This document shows positions 37,191-50,060 of a stretch of DNA of 64,000 nucleotides, in pieces. A program made the position numbers and the translations under genes. The stretch is from assembly GCA_013396655.1 (NCBI GenBank), contig WBMV01004760.1, forward strand, positions 812,046-876,045, given 5' to 3'. Every line of letters starts with the position of its first letter. Positions within the stretch are counted from its first letter, which is position 1. The notes beneath the pieces were generated by a model. The model saw nothing but the letters and a program-made list of their open reading frames with translations, made no database searches and was not told the origin of the DNA. The stretch comes from Campylorhamphus procurvoides. Its lineage: Eukaryota > Chordata > Aves > Passeriformes > Dendrocolaptidae.

Positions 37191-38640
37191 TTGGGGGAAC
37201 ATTGCAGTAAGCAAAGAAACTTGCACATTACTTCACATTATTATATTATTGTTACTTCTTCTACATTGTTTCATATTCCCTATGCATTAATTTGGTTCCT
37301 ATGTTATTAAGATCACAAGCCTTTCATTAATTTAATTTTGCCAGTGGCAGGCAAGTTAGAAAAAAATAAATGGGAAGGAGGATCATTTCCAAGACTGGTC
37401 AAATTTTAGGCCTTCCAATCTTGATCTGTGACTTTAAAAAAACCCCAACAGAGCAACGAAACCACCCCCGTATAATTCTGTGAAGACATTACAGTCTATT
37501 AAGGTAACAGTGTAAATGTTTATTTAAAGAATAGTTTTTTAAAAAACTTGTCAGTGACCCAGTGTAATAAATAATCAAGGCTGGATTAATTTAAAAACTG
37601 TATCCAGCCACAAGTCATAGGTCATAAGAAGTTTATGTGAAGAATGCAGAGCCCTGGTCTCAGGCGCTTGCACTGGGGAGCTTCCAAGCAGCAGGATCTA
37701 GCTCTTCCAAAGTTTTGACTGGATTTTGTCATGTACACAGTTGGGGAGTGCTTCAAAAGCATTAACATTAGCACTTTAGTTGGGATTGTGTTGCATGTGC
37801 CAAAATGTCTTCCTGTTTTCAACACTTTTCCTCACTTAATTTGGCAGTGGGAAGATGTACTGGGCACACTGTATAGCTGTTGCTAACCAGAAGAGATGAA
37901 ATTGAGGGAAAGGAGTGGTTGGCCTTACTTTAATGTTTGCACTATAGCTGGTCTGATTAAATTAAGTATAAAGCTACCATTCTAAAACAAGAACTTGCTC
38001 TGTAGAATAGGGTGAGTCTCACTCTGTGTCTGCTGGGAGCGTCACTGGCAAAGTGCCTAGGAGGGAATGGACTGAAATGTTCCCTGTCTCCTGCAGGGCT
38101 GCTGAGCCCTGTCTTAGAGCAGCTAGGCCAGTGTCATTCCTGAGCTTTAGAAAACCTGGCTGCATTTGTTCTTTGACAAGAAAAGGCACAAGTTTTGTCC
38201 ATCTCCATTCAAGTTTCACCAAGAGGGATTCTGTGCTGACAAACGCAGTACCCTGCCCTGCTGTCTCTTTGGTACCTCTGGTCAGGGTACCAACCGTGCT
38301 GAGTTGGGCAGTCACGTGTGGTGCAAAGCCAGTTACATTCTGTGAGAAATAGGATGTTGTGTGCCTTTCAGTGCAGACCAACAGGAGCATTTGAGCTTCT
38401 TTTAAAGGGAATGTAAACTTTATTTTTTTCAGTAATCACATCTACTAGCTCCTTACATATTATATATTGTTTTTCTCACAGTCATATCTGATGGGGAATT
38501 TAGAAGACAGGGTGCTAGGAATATGAATTCTTTCAAATCCTCTCTTAAAGACAAATTGAAGAAGAATATCGACCCCTTTTCTCTCAACCCCTAAAAAGCA
38601 ATTTATTTATGGGCAAACAAACACGTCAGTGTTCCAGTGT
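37191..38640. other. Noncoding sequence without recognisable gene
   Basis: The stretch 38020-38350 is GC-richer and open on both strands (108 codons plus, 123 codons minus) with no recognisable protein in either; an 8-bp inverted repeat TTGGTACC/GGTACCAA (38269-38276 and 38286-38293) lies inside. The rest is ordinary AT-rich DNA. Confidence 0.6.
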
Positions 38641-38784
38641 GGACTGTATCACCACTTGATGTTTTATGTGCCTCAACTGTTGTGTTTTCAGATTGTAAGC
38701 CCCAAGGGGCAGGGACCATGTCTTCTTTTGTTTGTACAGCACTGAGCCCACTGTCAGCACTCTATAAATAAGAAGTAATTATAG
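38641..38784 (+). mobile_element. MIR/CORE-SINE-like relic with L2-type tail
   Basis: Positions 38690-38784 read GATTGTAAGC, then GGGGCAGGGACCATGTCTTC, then TTTGTACAGCACTGAGCCCA and CAGCACTCTATAAATAA. That order (AGATTGTAAGCTC, GGGCAGGGAC, TGTACAGCRCC, then a TAATAA-type end) is the tail shared by MIR-type CORE-SINEs and L2/CR1-type LINEs in amniotes. Just upstream, CACTTGATG then TGTGCCTCAACTG (about 38652-38680) resembles the CAAGTCACTTAA...GTGCCTCAGTTT core. The A/B-box head is not recognisable. Old and inactive; the exact family is not determined. Confidence 0.7.
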
Positions 38785-41683
38785 TGTAATGCACCCATGT
38801 ATTTTGTAAGCTTGGATCTACCCCTGTTGAAATCCAAAGAAATTTTTCCCCTCTTACTTCAGGGGCAAAGGATAATATACTGTGTTAGCTAGCTGAATTT
38901 ATTTTACATCAGAGGAGGGTGTTTATGTGAGGAAAATAGACTAAAAACTATAATGCATCCTTTTCAATGAGGGTGCTTTATTATATGAAGCTGTATTTTG
39001 ATTATGTTAAATGAATATATAGGAGGTGCTGTGAATTAAAAATACTGTTTCAAAAGATGATAACCAGTTTTCCAAAGCTAATGACTTAGCTTATTAATGC
39101 CGTAGTAAAATAAGAAATGAAACTGCTACCAACTATGGAAAATTGTATTTCGAATGGAAAATTCCACCATTCTACTCAGTAGACACAAAGGTTTTTCTCA
39201 GTGCAGAGAATACTAGAACAAGAATGGGAAACCTGTTTTGAGCTACTGTGTAATCTGAAAGGCATACAATTTTTTTTAATATATGTGAAACATACTTTAA
39301 TGCTGAGACCTTGTGTGTTAAGGTTCTGCCTGAAGTGAAGTTTTACGGCCAATTTATAAGGTCTTGCAAACAGGAGTTTACAGTGGAAACAGTGACTCTT
39401 ACCTTAATTGTAGCAATGTCAATAGCATTGCTGTAATGAGCATCTGGCTGCATTCCATGTGTTGACCACACCAATGGGTTTTGTGTATCATAAAAGAAGT
39501 GTTTCCCCTCCATATTTGATTTTCCACATGTCAATCCCTCCTACGCGCTCCAGCCCTCTCACTTTATTGGAATCCCAACATGTGAGCTGTGTAAGTGGGG
39601 GAGATGGGTGTTTGCTCCCATGGCAGAGACATGCAGGCCATGCTTTCTTAGCTGCATGACTTGTCCTTGTCACATCCCCACTGCCATCCAAGTCACACTG
39701 GGTGCCCAGGGATGATTAGCCTGTCAGTTGTGTGCAGCATATTGGGCTATGGATGTGGAGAGGAAGCGGCTCCGTGCTGTAAAGGCACGAGGTCTTGCAG
39801 CAGGACAGCATGAGATGAGGCCAAAAGAATGAATTTCATGTTTAGCACATGAGACTTGACAGATATAGTTACTGGTATGTGTTTGGGGCAACTTCCATGT
39901 GCATTTGTACAAGGGAATAACTGCATTTGAAAATGTTACCAAAACCAAACTGCATATTTTTAAATGAATGCTGGGCAATTTCAGTTCCAAGTCACTTTAT
40001 TATTTTTTTTAATAAAAATGAGAATTGAATAAGTGCCCCTAGTAAAGTAGGTAAATAATTTGGAGTAAAATGTATTTTGCATGAAATACAAATAAAATGT
40101 CTCTTTGTATGAAGCAAGTGTTGCCCAGATGTGCATGTAAGGTTTCACAGCAGTACATACAGCCAACTCTTGTTCTTCAAAGGTATGTTCTCCTATTACT
40201 AGAACTTTTAATGGGTGATCTAATCTCTTCCAATATCAATGGCTCTTCCATCTCCACCAAGGTGAGATGCTAGCAATATCTGAGCTGTCCAATGCAATGA
40301 TAAACTTGCCACTTTTAACTTGTTTAGGGTCTGGTGCACTTTTTCTAGGGACAGAAAAAATAGTCTCAGGTTGAAGAATGAAAGTTGGTCGGTAAACTTT
40401 ATCTTTGAGGTGCTGAGAAAAGTATGTAATAAACTGGAATATATTAGGCCTGTCTCATTTTGGATTTGACATCTTCAATATCAATTTAACTCCATACATT
40501 TAGATCCAGTTTTGCAGGGCACAATGTCATTCACTCCTTGGCTGCATCAGGACATCCAACCTTTATTGCTGATACAGTCTTCTTGGTTCTCCATCAGCTT
40601 TTCACAAAGGGGGAAAAGTGCACTTGGGGAGGTTCATTGAAAGCAATTCTATGAAATAGCAGTTCTTGGATGTTCCTCTGCAGACCTTTTGGAGGGGGCA
40701 GGGGAAGCTATGCCCCCCCCATTTTCTTAGGATTGGACAGGCTTTGGAGGGCTGGGAAAGCTGTTTGCTCACCTTTACAGCCATTTCATTCTCTTGCTCT
40801 GAAGTGGGTGATTTCCCACCTTCCTTAGAAAGTTTCAATTATTTTTGACTGCATGAGGCAAAGAGATAATTAATCTGAGTATCTTTTCCAAAGTCCATAA
40901 TTACCCAATATACTTCACTATTTTTTTGGTATGCATGTGTAGAAATAGTATTCTTTCTAGAAGTGTAAATTACTAGGAGTAATTTAGATATGTTGTTTTG
41001 CTGTTTAGGCTTTTCATTTCTGAAAGATAGTTTCTTTGCTTTTCTTGTATGTAATAAGTTCTTTAGTTTGTATGTTGTAGGCACAATAAATGTTTGCTCA
41101 CAACAGAAGATAAGTCAGTCCTTATCTAATAGACCTTAGAAGGAATACTAGTTTTTGAAATAAAGGAATACTACAATCATAGCTGCTGTTGTGAATAATT
41201 CCTCTCAGTGAAGGGAGCTCCTCAGGGAAAAATGTGGAGACAGGGAAGGGCTACTGAAGCAAGAGGCTGAACTCAGTCAGTTCAGATCCTCAGCTTAATG
41301 AGTGTTCCTTGGCTTTCTTGTGTGCTCTCTAAGTATGTTCCGTGCAGTCACAGCAGAGCATTAATTTGTAGTTTAGGTTACTGAGCCTGTTGTTTAGTCC
41401 TGGATCATTCTGTGCCTCCTCTAGTGGTGTTTCCCACAAAATATTTGATGTGGGAAAAACTTCCAGAATTTAGGAGTGGAATTGCTTTTTTGGTTTTTTT
41501 TTTGTTACTGTGCCTGCCTTGTAACTGCTGGTAATGGCTCTGAGAATACAGGGAGCTCACCAGGCATGGCAAGAGTACAAGTGATTGATAAGGCTCGTGC
41601 CTGAAAGTGTTCAGCAGATCTCGGCTGATCATTTGCCTTGTAAACCAACTTGTGATTGTTGCCTTTCCTTTCACCCCATATTT

Positions 41684-41705
41684 AGAAAGAGAGAGAGAGA
41701 AAAAG
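41684..41705. repeat. Short (GA)n microsatellite
   Basis: GA dinucleotides repeated about seven times, with flanking A-rich purines. Short and probably of low variability. Confidence 0.85.
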
Positions 41706-42814
41706 GTATTCCAAGCCAATCAGAAGCAAAATATGAGAAAAGAATGAAGATGTACATCTAAAGTGCATGATATTGACTTATAAGATGCTTCATGTGTTTA
41801 GAGATAGTTAAAAACCCTAGTATTCTTGTGTATAGTGGCTCTCGTTCTCCTTGTTCTAAGCATCTCCATGGTACTGTAAATATGATGTTTGGATTCTTAC
41901 TGTAAAGTACCTCAGTCAAGTATTATTGTTTTCTTCTTAAAGGTCTTAGGCATAGCAGTTCGAAGTTGAGTTATTTATTTGCTTATTCTCCTTGATGTAC
42001 TCAGAGAAGATAAGTATCCAAAGAATCAAAGACTTAAAAGGTAGTTATTCTCACAGCCTTGGGTTTTGGAGTCTTTGAGGATATATCTCTTGGAACATCA
42101 ATAAAGAAGTTTTATTAGAGCCAAAATATTTTTGAAATGTTGCTAATTAAATTGAGTCCGTAAAGATATTAATATCAAGGATGGATATTTCAGTATTAGG
42201 AAATGCTGGCTTGCAAGATTTATAATTAGTGTGGTTCAAAACTATCATAGTTCTACCTTTAACCTGCAAACTGTCGTGATTCAAATCATAAGCCAGACAT
42301 CCACACATAACCAGGGCGTGCCAGTGGCCTTTTTGTACTTTACTGTATTTTAAGTATCCTCAGTGAAATAGTTTACTATTAATCTGTTAATAGCAGGTAA
42401 AGATTGAATGTATTTAATAATTTCTAGTATTTTATCACATCAGTCAGACATCTGCACTTTCATTTCTTATTCAGTTTTGTTCAGAACTCTTCAAGTTGCT
42501 TCCTCATGTGTTTATCCTTGTCACTTGACACACAGCAGTCGGAAACTAGGGAATAAGTTGTGATTTACTTGTACTTGAAATCGCTATTCAGGGTTCCATT
42601 TTGTCTAATCTGGTCTCATGATGGGGGGAAAAAAAAAGAGGTGATACTTGTGTTTCTTTGGTTTATTTTTTACCTTTTCTCAGATAAGTGTATAGGTCAA
42701 ACAGCAGGTAAAATAATTTTATAGTGTGTGTGATACAGGAGAAGGAGCAGAGGAGTGAGGAGAAAACATGATTGCTGGGTTTCCAGTGGGAGGTAAATAA
42801 GGCATGTCTGATAT

Positions 42815-42935
42815 CCGCACTTCCAGAGGAAAAGCAGGAGCAGCGGTGAAAGCCCACCAGCCCCGTTCTGATCGGATCTCCCATCGCTGGCGTGTGGGGT
42901 AAGGTATCTGCACAGGCGTGACCGTGGAGAAAGGG
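42815..42935 (+). other. CpG pocket with a good splice-donor-like site
   Basis: About eight CpGs fall within 120 bases in otherwise CpG-poor DNA. The segment ends in GTGGG|GTAAGG (GT at 42899-42900), a good match to a plus-strand 5' splice site. On the minus strand three frames (64-97 codons) overlap, none recognisable. It could be an exon of a noncoding transcript or simply a young GC-rich patch. There is no recognisable acceptor to pair with the donor. Confidence 0.2.
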
Positions 42936-44579
42936 ATTGAAGTGCAGCCTTCCTTTCTTCAGGTAGACCTCTGCAGAAAATTTGTAGCATAATTTCTATC
43001 CCAGAATTAAAAAATAGTTGAATGCATTCCTAGTCCGTAGGAGATCAGTTTGTGGAATGAAAGGGCTTTCATGCTCTAATATTTCAGTTGGTCTCTGCTA
43101 GTGCTAGAGAGGTAATTATCACTGTTACTGTTTTCCAGGTTGACAACAAAGGGGGTCAAAAATGCTTTTTCTGTCTGATAATGTGCTTAACTAGCTTTCA
43201 ATGAAGTTGTATATTATGGTTCATTGCCCCTGAATTTTTTTGAGGTCCTAAAGTGACTGGTTTAGTGACTAGCAGTAATGTATCAGTGCAGATCAGCAGC
43301 AGATAATTTAGTCTGATCTTGTTTGATTTTATGGGTCTCCTAAAAACTTTGTTTCCACGTACCTACCAGCTTAAGGGACAGACATATGATTTCAAGCTGC
43401 TGAACTTCAAGGACTGTTGTAGAAGGGGCAAGAATGCATGGTGGAGGAAAAAAGGGTGGAATTAATGCTGGGAAAGAATTTGACTCTGGCTTATACTCTG
43501 TTACCTTTCATTTTTAGACATGTCTACTCTGAATAGTATACATTTCTGCATCTGTTTGTGGTACAGAAAGACAGAAATTAGATGACTAATTTATAATAAA
43601 GAAAAATGTTTTCAGATGTTTCTTTGAAAGGAAAAGAGAAAGTTCTTTACAATTCTAAAAATAGTATTAGCAGCAAAGGAATTCTTGAAGAAAATGTTTT
43701 ATGCCTAAACACTTTAAGAAAAAAAGGAATTCCAATGCAAAAAGTAATAGGCTAAAGTTAAGGGAAATGCAATATGCCAATCAAGTTATCCTCCATACCA
43801 GCAGCATCCTGGGAAACAACAATTTTGAATTTTATGTGAGGCATTAATTTAATGGGGTTGAATTTTCATAGCTTCACGTAAAATGAAATATCTTAGCAAA
43901 AGAACAGCCATTCCCAGGAGCACAAGGAAGGTAAAATGTGTTTGTGTTTTTATGCATGACTTTTGCCCTAAAAATAAGGTGATACACTTGCTGAGTTCAA
44001 CAGACATCATAAACAACCTTTCTCTTATTTTTGTCGGCAAATAAATCTGATTTTAAAGTATCTTATATTTTATTCTTATAATTACATGCTGAAAACTGAC
44101 AAATATTTACATTTCAAATGTCTGTAATTGCTGTCATTTTTTTCTGCTTCGTTGTTTTTCTCCTCTTATACTAAGAATTCACATTCAATAGAGTATATAA
44201 GAGCAAGTGATCCTTGCTTTAATTTTAGGAAGGATTAATTTGAATCAAACTTAATAGTAGGGTGTGTGGAGAAGGAGCCAAAATACTCTAACAAGAGATC
44301 TATCTGGCATTAACCAGGGATCACAGGGTCTCACTTTTATGTGCCTAAGAGCTTGATGTATTTATGGAGTGTAGGATAGTGGATAGTTTCCTTTTAGTTT
44401 TTTTTTTTTTACAGTTAGACAAGGTATTACTGGTATGATCAGGTATTTCCTATATGCAGAGTAGGAAATACTGCTAATACAGTTAATAACCCAGCTAACA
44501 GAAGGAAAAAACTGAAAAGGAAATGTTTTAAGGGCTCTCATGGTACACTGTAGTATTAAACACATGGCAGCCCATGGCC

Positions 44580-45090
44580 TCAAAATAAAGTCTTACAATC
44601 TGAGTGTGATGTCACTGGTCAATTATTTGACTGTGGTAGCAATACTGATAGTGATATCACACCTAGGAAAACTGGAATTCCTCCAGCTAGGTTTGAAGGT
44701 GTGATCTACAATCCATCAGTGCCAGCTGAAAGTCAACCATTACCTTTTGCCTCAAACCATAAAAGCCACTTTTACCTGCTGTACCGAAGCGTGAGGGTGT
44801 TGTCCAAGCAGCCCATTCCTTTTAGGTGTTACGTATATAGTTTATGCACTGCATTCCTCTGAGAGGCCTTTGATTGTGTCTTTAATCATAATCAATGGCT
44901 GGTGTTAATCGCTGCTACTAATGTGTCCTCTTTTTAATAAATTTAAACTTTGCAAAATAACTTGTAAGGAGGTGTGATTTTATTTCCATTTTGGGAAACT
45001 GAACTAGGATGACCTGTACACAAATTATTTGGTATTTATCCATTTGCATTGGCCTCGTTTGTGACTATTTACACCCCTAATTTCTTTGTA
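44580..45090. promoter_or_regulatory. Candidate conserved noncoding segment
   Basis: Repeat-free sequence with TTTAATCATAATCAAT (44880-44895), a GTTAATCG site near 44904, TTTTTAATAAATTTAAA near 44931, and an interferon-response-like GGGAAACTGAAC near 44993. Flanking sequence after 45090 becomes plain AT-rich DNA. It has homeodomain-site texture but no coding frame. Inference only. Confidence 0.3.
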
Positions 45091-48000
45091 AACACTAATA
45101 TATTACAAAATTTTAAAAGAAAAAAATTAAAATTATTATGATAGATTTAAATATATTAATCAGCTATTAATACAGTAGCTTGAAAGTGTTATATATCCTA
45201 TTTTCTTCAATTATGTGTGTGAATAAAATAATTTTTCATTCCTATTATGCTTAATAAGAAAAACATTGAAATTCTGTAAATTGAGGAAAATGTATATCAA
45301 TATGTGATAAATATATATAAAATTATATGAAGGCAGTTTTTTTAATAAGAACTTTTACAATATTTATTAAGTTGTTCTGCTGAGTTTTTAATACATTTTT
45401 CCACCTATTTTAATGTAATTATCAACCAAGATTTCCCACGTCTTTTTATTTTATAATTGCAGCACTTCAGAATTTCCTTTCTGACAACAAAGAAAGAAAT
45501 CAATGAAATCAGTCATTACAATAAAGCAGTAGTATGGGGTTTATTTATCTGCATTATGTATTCCCAGTTTACAGACGTGCCTAGTATCCTTTCTTCTTTT
45601 AGAGGTTGTCTGACCTTTCCCATAAAGAAATCTTTTCTTTTAGCTGATAATTTTATAAAATTACTTGGGACACTTGCCAAGTGAGTATCTGTCTGAAGAG
45701 TTTATACTCTGCACAAATGGTTCCAGGTGTTTAGCTGAAAAGTCTCAGCTATATCCAACACAGAGAATATAGGGGAAAAAATCCAACAAGCCAGTAAACA
45801 ATACAAGTGGCAACTTGTTTGAAAAGATTTACTGCTCCATTTGCTTCAAGATGGTCTCCTGAGTCTTAGCAGTTGGATAGTGTTCATTTCATGGATGTAC
45901 TTTTGTTGTCCAAGAAAATGTTAAATTTGGTTGCATTGGAACTTTCCATGAGATTCTTAGGGAATATATCTCAATAGAAAAGAAAGGGCAAATCAGACAC
46001 GGGTAAGACAGAGCTGAGGTACCTGAGCAAACAGGTGGGATTGATGGTTGGTGGTTCAGGAGACAAGGCAACACCAAGAATGTGCAGGAGGGAGTTGTGG
46101 GATGGGGATTGGTGGGCAGGGTGGAGACTGGAGTACACAAATAGGAATGAATATGGAAGATGGAGGCAATACTGGAACTGGCTGAGCAAAATCCCAAATG
46201 GTAGGGGAGGAAGGTCCAGAGAGATGGGGATAACTGCACGCTACCCAAGTAGTGGATTCTGACAGTCAGGGAAATGAATGTGATCCTGTCGTAATAAAGG
46301 ATGCCCTGGAAAAGCCTGCCTGTACAAATGGCTTTGTTTTGGCATCAATTTTTGAACACCATTTAATTAAGCAGCTTGAAGATAACACGTATCAAACATG
46401 CAGGCTAGGTGGTCTCTGAGTACTGACTGAGGCAGGATGCTGGGGAGAAACCAAATATGCAGGATTAAGGACTGTGTCATAACGAATATCTAATAAGGTG
46501 CAAAATTCAAGCTGAACAGATAATCTTAATCCTGGAACTTTTTACATCTTGCTTGTTTCAACTTGTAAACTGATAATGTTGTTATGCCGCAGCAGCTTTT
46601 TCTGTGTGTGGAATACACCTAAAGTAGATTTTATGCAAGATAAAAACCGTGATGAGTGTCTAGGCTTTAATCATGTTACATGCCTTAACATTAAGGTAGA
46701 TGACAGAAAGAAACTTCTCAATATCTTTTTAATCAGTAAAATATTTGCTTGTTCATCCCTGAAAGAGGTTGAATACACGGCAAGAGATTTGCTAAGGAAC
46801 AGAAGCTGTAATGTGAATTTCAGTGTTTGATTTTCAGAATGTATACCTGTATCAGTCAGCTTGTGATATTTTTAAGAATTATTTTGTAATCAATTATGTT
46901 GTTCTGGTAAAACAGTTTCCTCGAGTGAGCTGCAGAACCTTTTGTGGGAAAAGGTGGAATAGAGTACTGCCAGAATATTTGACTTGTGCTCTAGGCAGCT
47001 TTTTGAGACAATGGAGGTATTTGGTTTATCTAAATATGTAGAATTTATTGTCCAAGGAGACAAGGTCCATGCATCAGCAGTGTTTACAAAATAATAGTTG
47101 TCAGACTCCGTGATGGGTTTTTTATTTGACAGGATCTGGTGAGTAAGTCAGTGCTTAGAGTAAACGTGAAATGGAATGAAATTCAAGAATACTCTTGTGT
47201 GAGTCTGGTGCAGAAGCCTGAAGCCTGTAGTAACCAGGAACTACGGCTTGCCTTGCTAGAAAATTAGGGAGTGTTTTACTATTCAAAAACTGATGCTGGT
47301 AGGCTTGCCCTTGATTTGGGAATTTTTCTGTGTGTTAATTAGTTTCCTGCCACCAGTGCAACATTACGTACTAAAAAAGGTATACATTTCTAATACATTG
47401 CAAGCCATTTCATAACAAGTCTTCAAAGTATGTTTGTTGTATTCTTTTTTTCTGAATAAGGAGATAAGCACCTATCCTAGTGTAAGAATCCAAATGTTTA
47501 TCTTCATGACCAAGTATAATTCTGGAGTTACAACCATCAAATGTGTCTCTCTGGATTTCAGCAGAGGTTGAGGAAACCTCAGGCAACATTTGCCTCTTCC
47601 CAGTGCTGTTGACAGGGGCTCTGCAGCACCTGTTAGTAACACAAAGGCTGTGTACATCTGCCTAAATCTTACCTTGGTAAAGCCTGCAGTTGTTCTTGCC
47701 ATGAGGATTCTTTTCAAAGTTCCATGCACAGATTAGATGCTGTGCAAGCACTGTGTGCAGTACCACCTGGAAATATTGTTAAGGACAGCCAGTGAGAGGG
47801 GAAAAAATCAGTGATGGGGAGTTTGGAATCTGTAGAAAGAATTAAGTAATGATTTTTTTTTTTACTGGATTTTTTAAAGTCTGTGTTTCCAAGGTGGTGT
47901 TTGGGTTTTTTTTAATTTTAATTTTTTAAGGTATTCTTAAGGATTTAAGCATGAAGATCTGTTTAAATAAAGGCTTTTAGTGGAAGAATAAAAAAAATAA

Positions 48001-49559
48001 TCTAATACCATCTAAAGAAGGCTTCAAAGTCAGTCTGTCATGTTCTTTCTGACAGTGAAGCTCTCACATTATCTTTTTAATGTTGAAATCAGTTCAAGTC
48101 AGTGAAATTTCTTTAATGAACTTTAGGGCACATCTTCAAAGAAACCTGCAATTGAACCTGTGGAAAGGCCAATGCCTTTGAACTGTGGAAAAGAAGTTTA
48201 TCCTAGATTAGCTTGATCTTTTAGTTTACTCTGCCTTCTAATCTAGTAAGAAAGATCTAAGCTTTAAGAATACCCCTGAACTGCAGTGACAACCTAAAAG
48301 TAGTGTATTGTTAGGGATAAATTCATTGCTTCCCTTAGGTACTGGCATTTTAATTTTGGAAGGATAGCAAAGTTGTTTATTTTGTACTGTGAACATGATC
48401 CATTCTGTGTCGCCCTGAGCACTTTTTTTTCTTTAGTTTTGTTGCTACCTTATAAATTGAAAATTTAACTTCATTTTTGTTTTTATTCTTCCCCTAACAT
48501 TTCACTGTACTTCCATCCGGTTCAGTCTTTCATCACTCAAATGTGAAACAATGTACCTTCAAATGTGAAAGAAGTAACAAAATCTGGAACAAATTACGAA
48601 GTGATGGAGAAGGGAAATGCAGAGCTGTATGGAAATAAGTACATTAATGCATAGGCTCTGATGCACATGAGTCTGTTTTGAAGGACACTTCATTTTTAGT
48701 TTGAACTTCTGCTTTTAAAGTTTACTGTAATATGATATAACATTTGCTTGTGTGAGTACTCGAGGAACTTTCAGTGTTAGCAGTATTCTTTTCTGTAGAA
48801 ATTCCATTGGATTTTGGATTTTGTACTCTTTCCAGGTTACAATAGGAAAAACATGGAAGAGATTTTAGATTTTTAATAGCAAAACAACGCCTAGTGGTTT
48901 GCAACTGGCAGTCACAATGCCTCTACTGCTGCTCTGATTTTATTAAGTGTAACAGGTCAATTCGGTATCAGAGCTCATTCTGTTCCCTCTCTGGTTGAAG
49001 TGAAAATGCAGGTCTAGCAAAAAAAAATTAAATGGACACTGGTTTCTTCCTTTCAATCATTCTGTGAAATGTCTTTCAATAACCATCTCATTTTGTGGAA
49101 TCAAGGAGGACAAGAATGGTTATCGCTCGGCTGGCAATGGAAAACAAACCTTTTGTGTGTAATACTGACTTCCCCAGTGACATCATTTGGTGCCTACTTT
49201 TAATTAAGGATTAATAAGAATTAACACTATGCAAAAAAGGTGCAGAAAGGCAGATTTAGGTATAAAATCTCACTGAGGTGAAATAAATTGTATTTATAAA
49301 TCTGGATTTTTAAAAGGGAAATTATTGAAGAGAATAATATAAAATGTAGTGGAAGGAACAGAGAGAAACTGGAAATTATATGTTTATCCAGCATTAAAAA
49401 CATAAGTTATTTTGCTCTATTATATTTTATTTTGAGTTTAAATCCTTGACCTTTTTAGGTCAACGGGAATTTCACCACTGACTTGATTGGCACTATTTCA
49501 CCCTTCATCTCTGAGAAGCACTTTCTGCTTTTTATTATTATTTCAAAACTGTATCCTTT
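45091..49559. other. Noncoding sequence without recognisable gene
   Basis: 45100-45440 is very AT-rich. 46000-46260 is strongly purine-biased on the plus strand and is listed separately. Other frames (93 codons at 46549-46830, plus; 85 at 47472-47729, minus) are unrecognised. T-runs occur near 47852 and 47906. Confidence 0.65.
46000..46262. other. Purine-biased, G-rich segment open on both strands
   Basis: The plus strand is dominated by G and A with many GGG and GGAG units; the complementary strand is correspondingly C/T-rich, which explains a 119-codon minus frame (45889-46248) full of Pro, Ser and Leu and a 75-codon plus frame full of Trp, Gly and Arg. No domain is visible in either. A decayed repeat is possible but I cannot name a family. 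Confidence 0.5.
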
Positions 49560-50060
49560 TCTTCTCTCACTCCAGTTTCCTCAGGATTTATAATCTTTCG
49601 CATCAAAAGGAAATTTTTCCTTGGTACATACTGTAGAGTTGAAATCAAGTACCAGGCAAAAAGCTTGCTGACCTAATGGGCTGATTCCAGCAGAGCAGAC
49701 GTTTTGAATCTGGGCTTTCTTGGTTATGGAGGGTGCGGGATTTTGAATGCTTTTATCCTTTTATTGGGGAACGCACTAAAGTGCATGCAGACAGAGAATG
49801 TTAAAGTGGCAGTCAGATAAACTTGTTAAAGCAGTGGGAGTTTTTCCTTTCTTTCTACGTGACTTTATCATCACAGTGGAGTTAAAAGGCAATTAGCCCT
49901 TCAGCTCTTTTTTGGCCAATTTATTGGCATTTTACACACAACTGTTGAATAGACAGTGCCATATTAAAAATTCCAATGAAGCTGGCCTGGGGATAACAGA
50001 CTCTAAATTTCTGGTTAATGTAGGTTTCCTTGAGAGGAAATATTGCCAAAAAGCTCAAGT
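49560..50060. promoter_or_regulatory. Candidate conserved noncoding segment
   Basis: Repeat-free sequence carrying TTTCGCATCAAAAGG near 49597, an ACGTGACTTTATCATCACAG stretch (49857-49876), AAGGCAATTAGCCC near 49886, and TTTTTGGCCAATTTATTGGC near 49909, whose CCAAT-type cores occur in both orientations. An unrecognised 64-codon frame (49912-50106) overlaps the end. Regulatory role inferred from texture. Confidence 0.25.

Larger units (their letters stand above)
38785..44579. other. Noncoding sequence without recognisable gene
   Basis: Frames stay below 105 codons and none is recognisable. Locally GC-richer patches occur at 39530-39800 and 42815-42935 (the latter listed separately). A GA-rich microsatellite lies at 41684-41705 and an 8-C run at 40713-40720. 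Other parts are AT-rich. Confidence 0.65.

Noticed and set aside
38019..38390. Overlapping 123-codon minus and 108-codon plus frames
   Set aside because: Both strands are open because the patch is GC-richer with few stops; neither translation resembles a protein family.
42840..42900. 5S rRNA-like fragment
   Set aside because: Words such as TGATCGGATCTCCCATCG are vaguely reminiscent of 5S rRNA, but order and spacing do not match.
45889..46248. Pro/Ser/Leu-rich 119-codon minus frame
   Set aside because: Its composition follows directly from the C/T-rich strand; no domain, and the opposite strand is open too.
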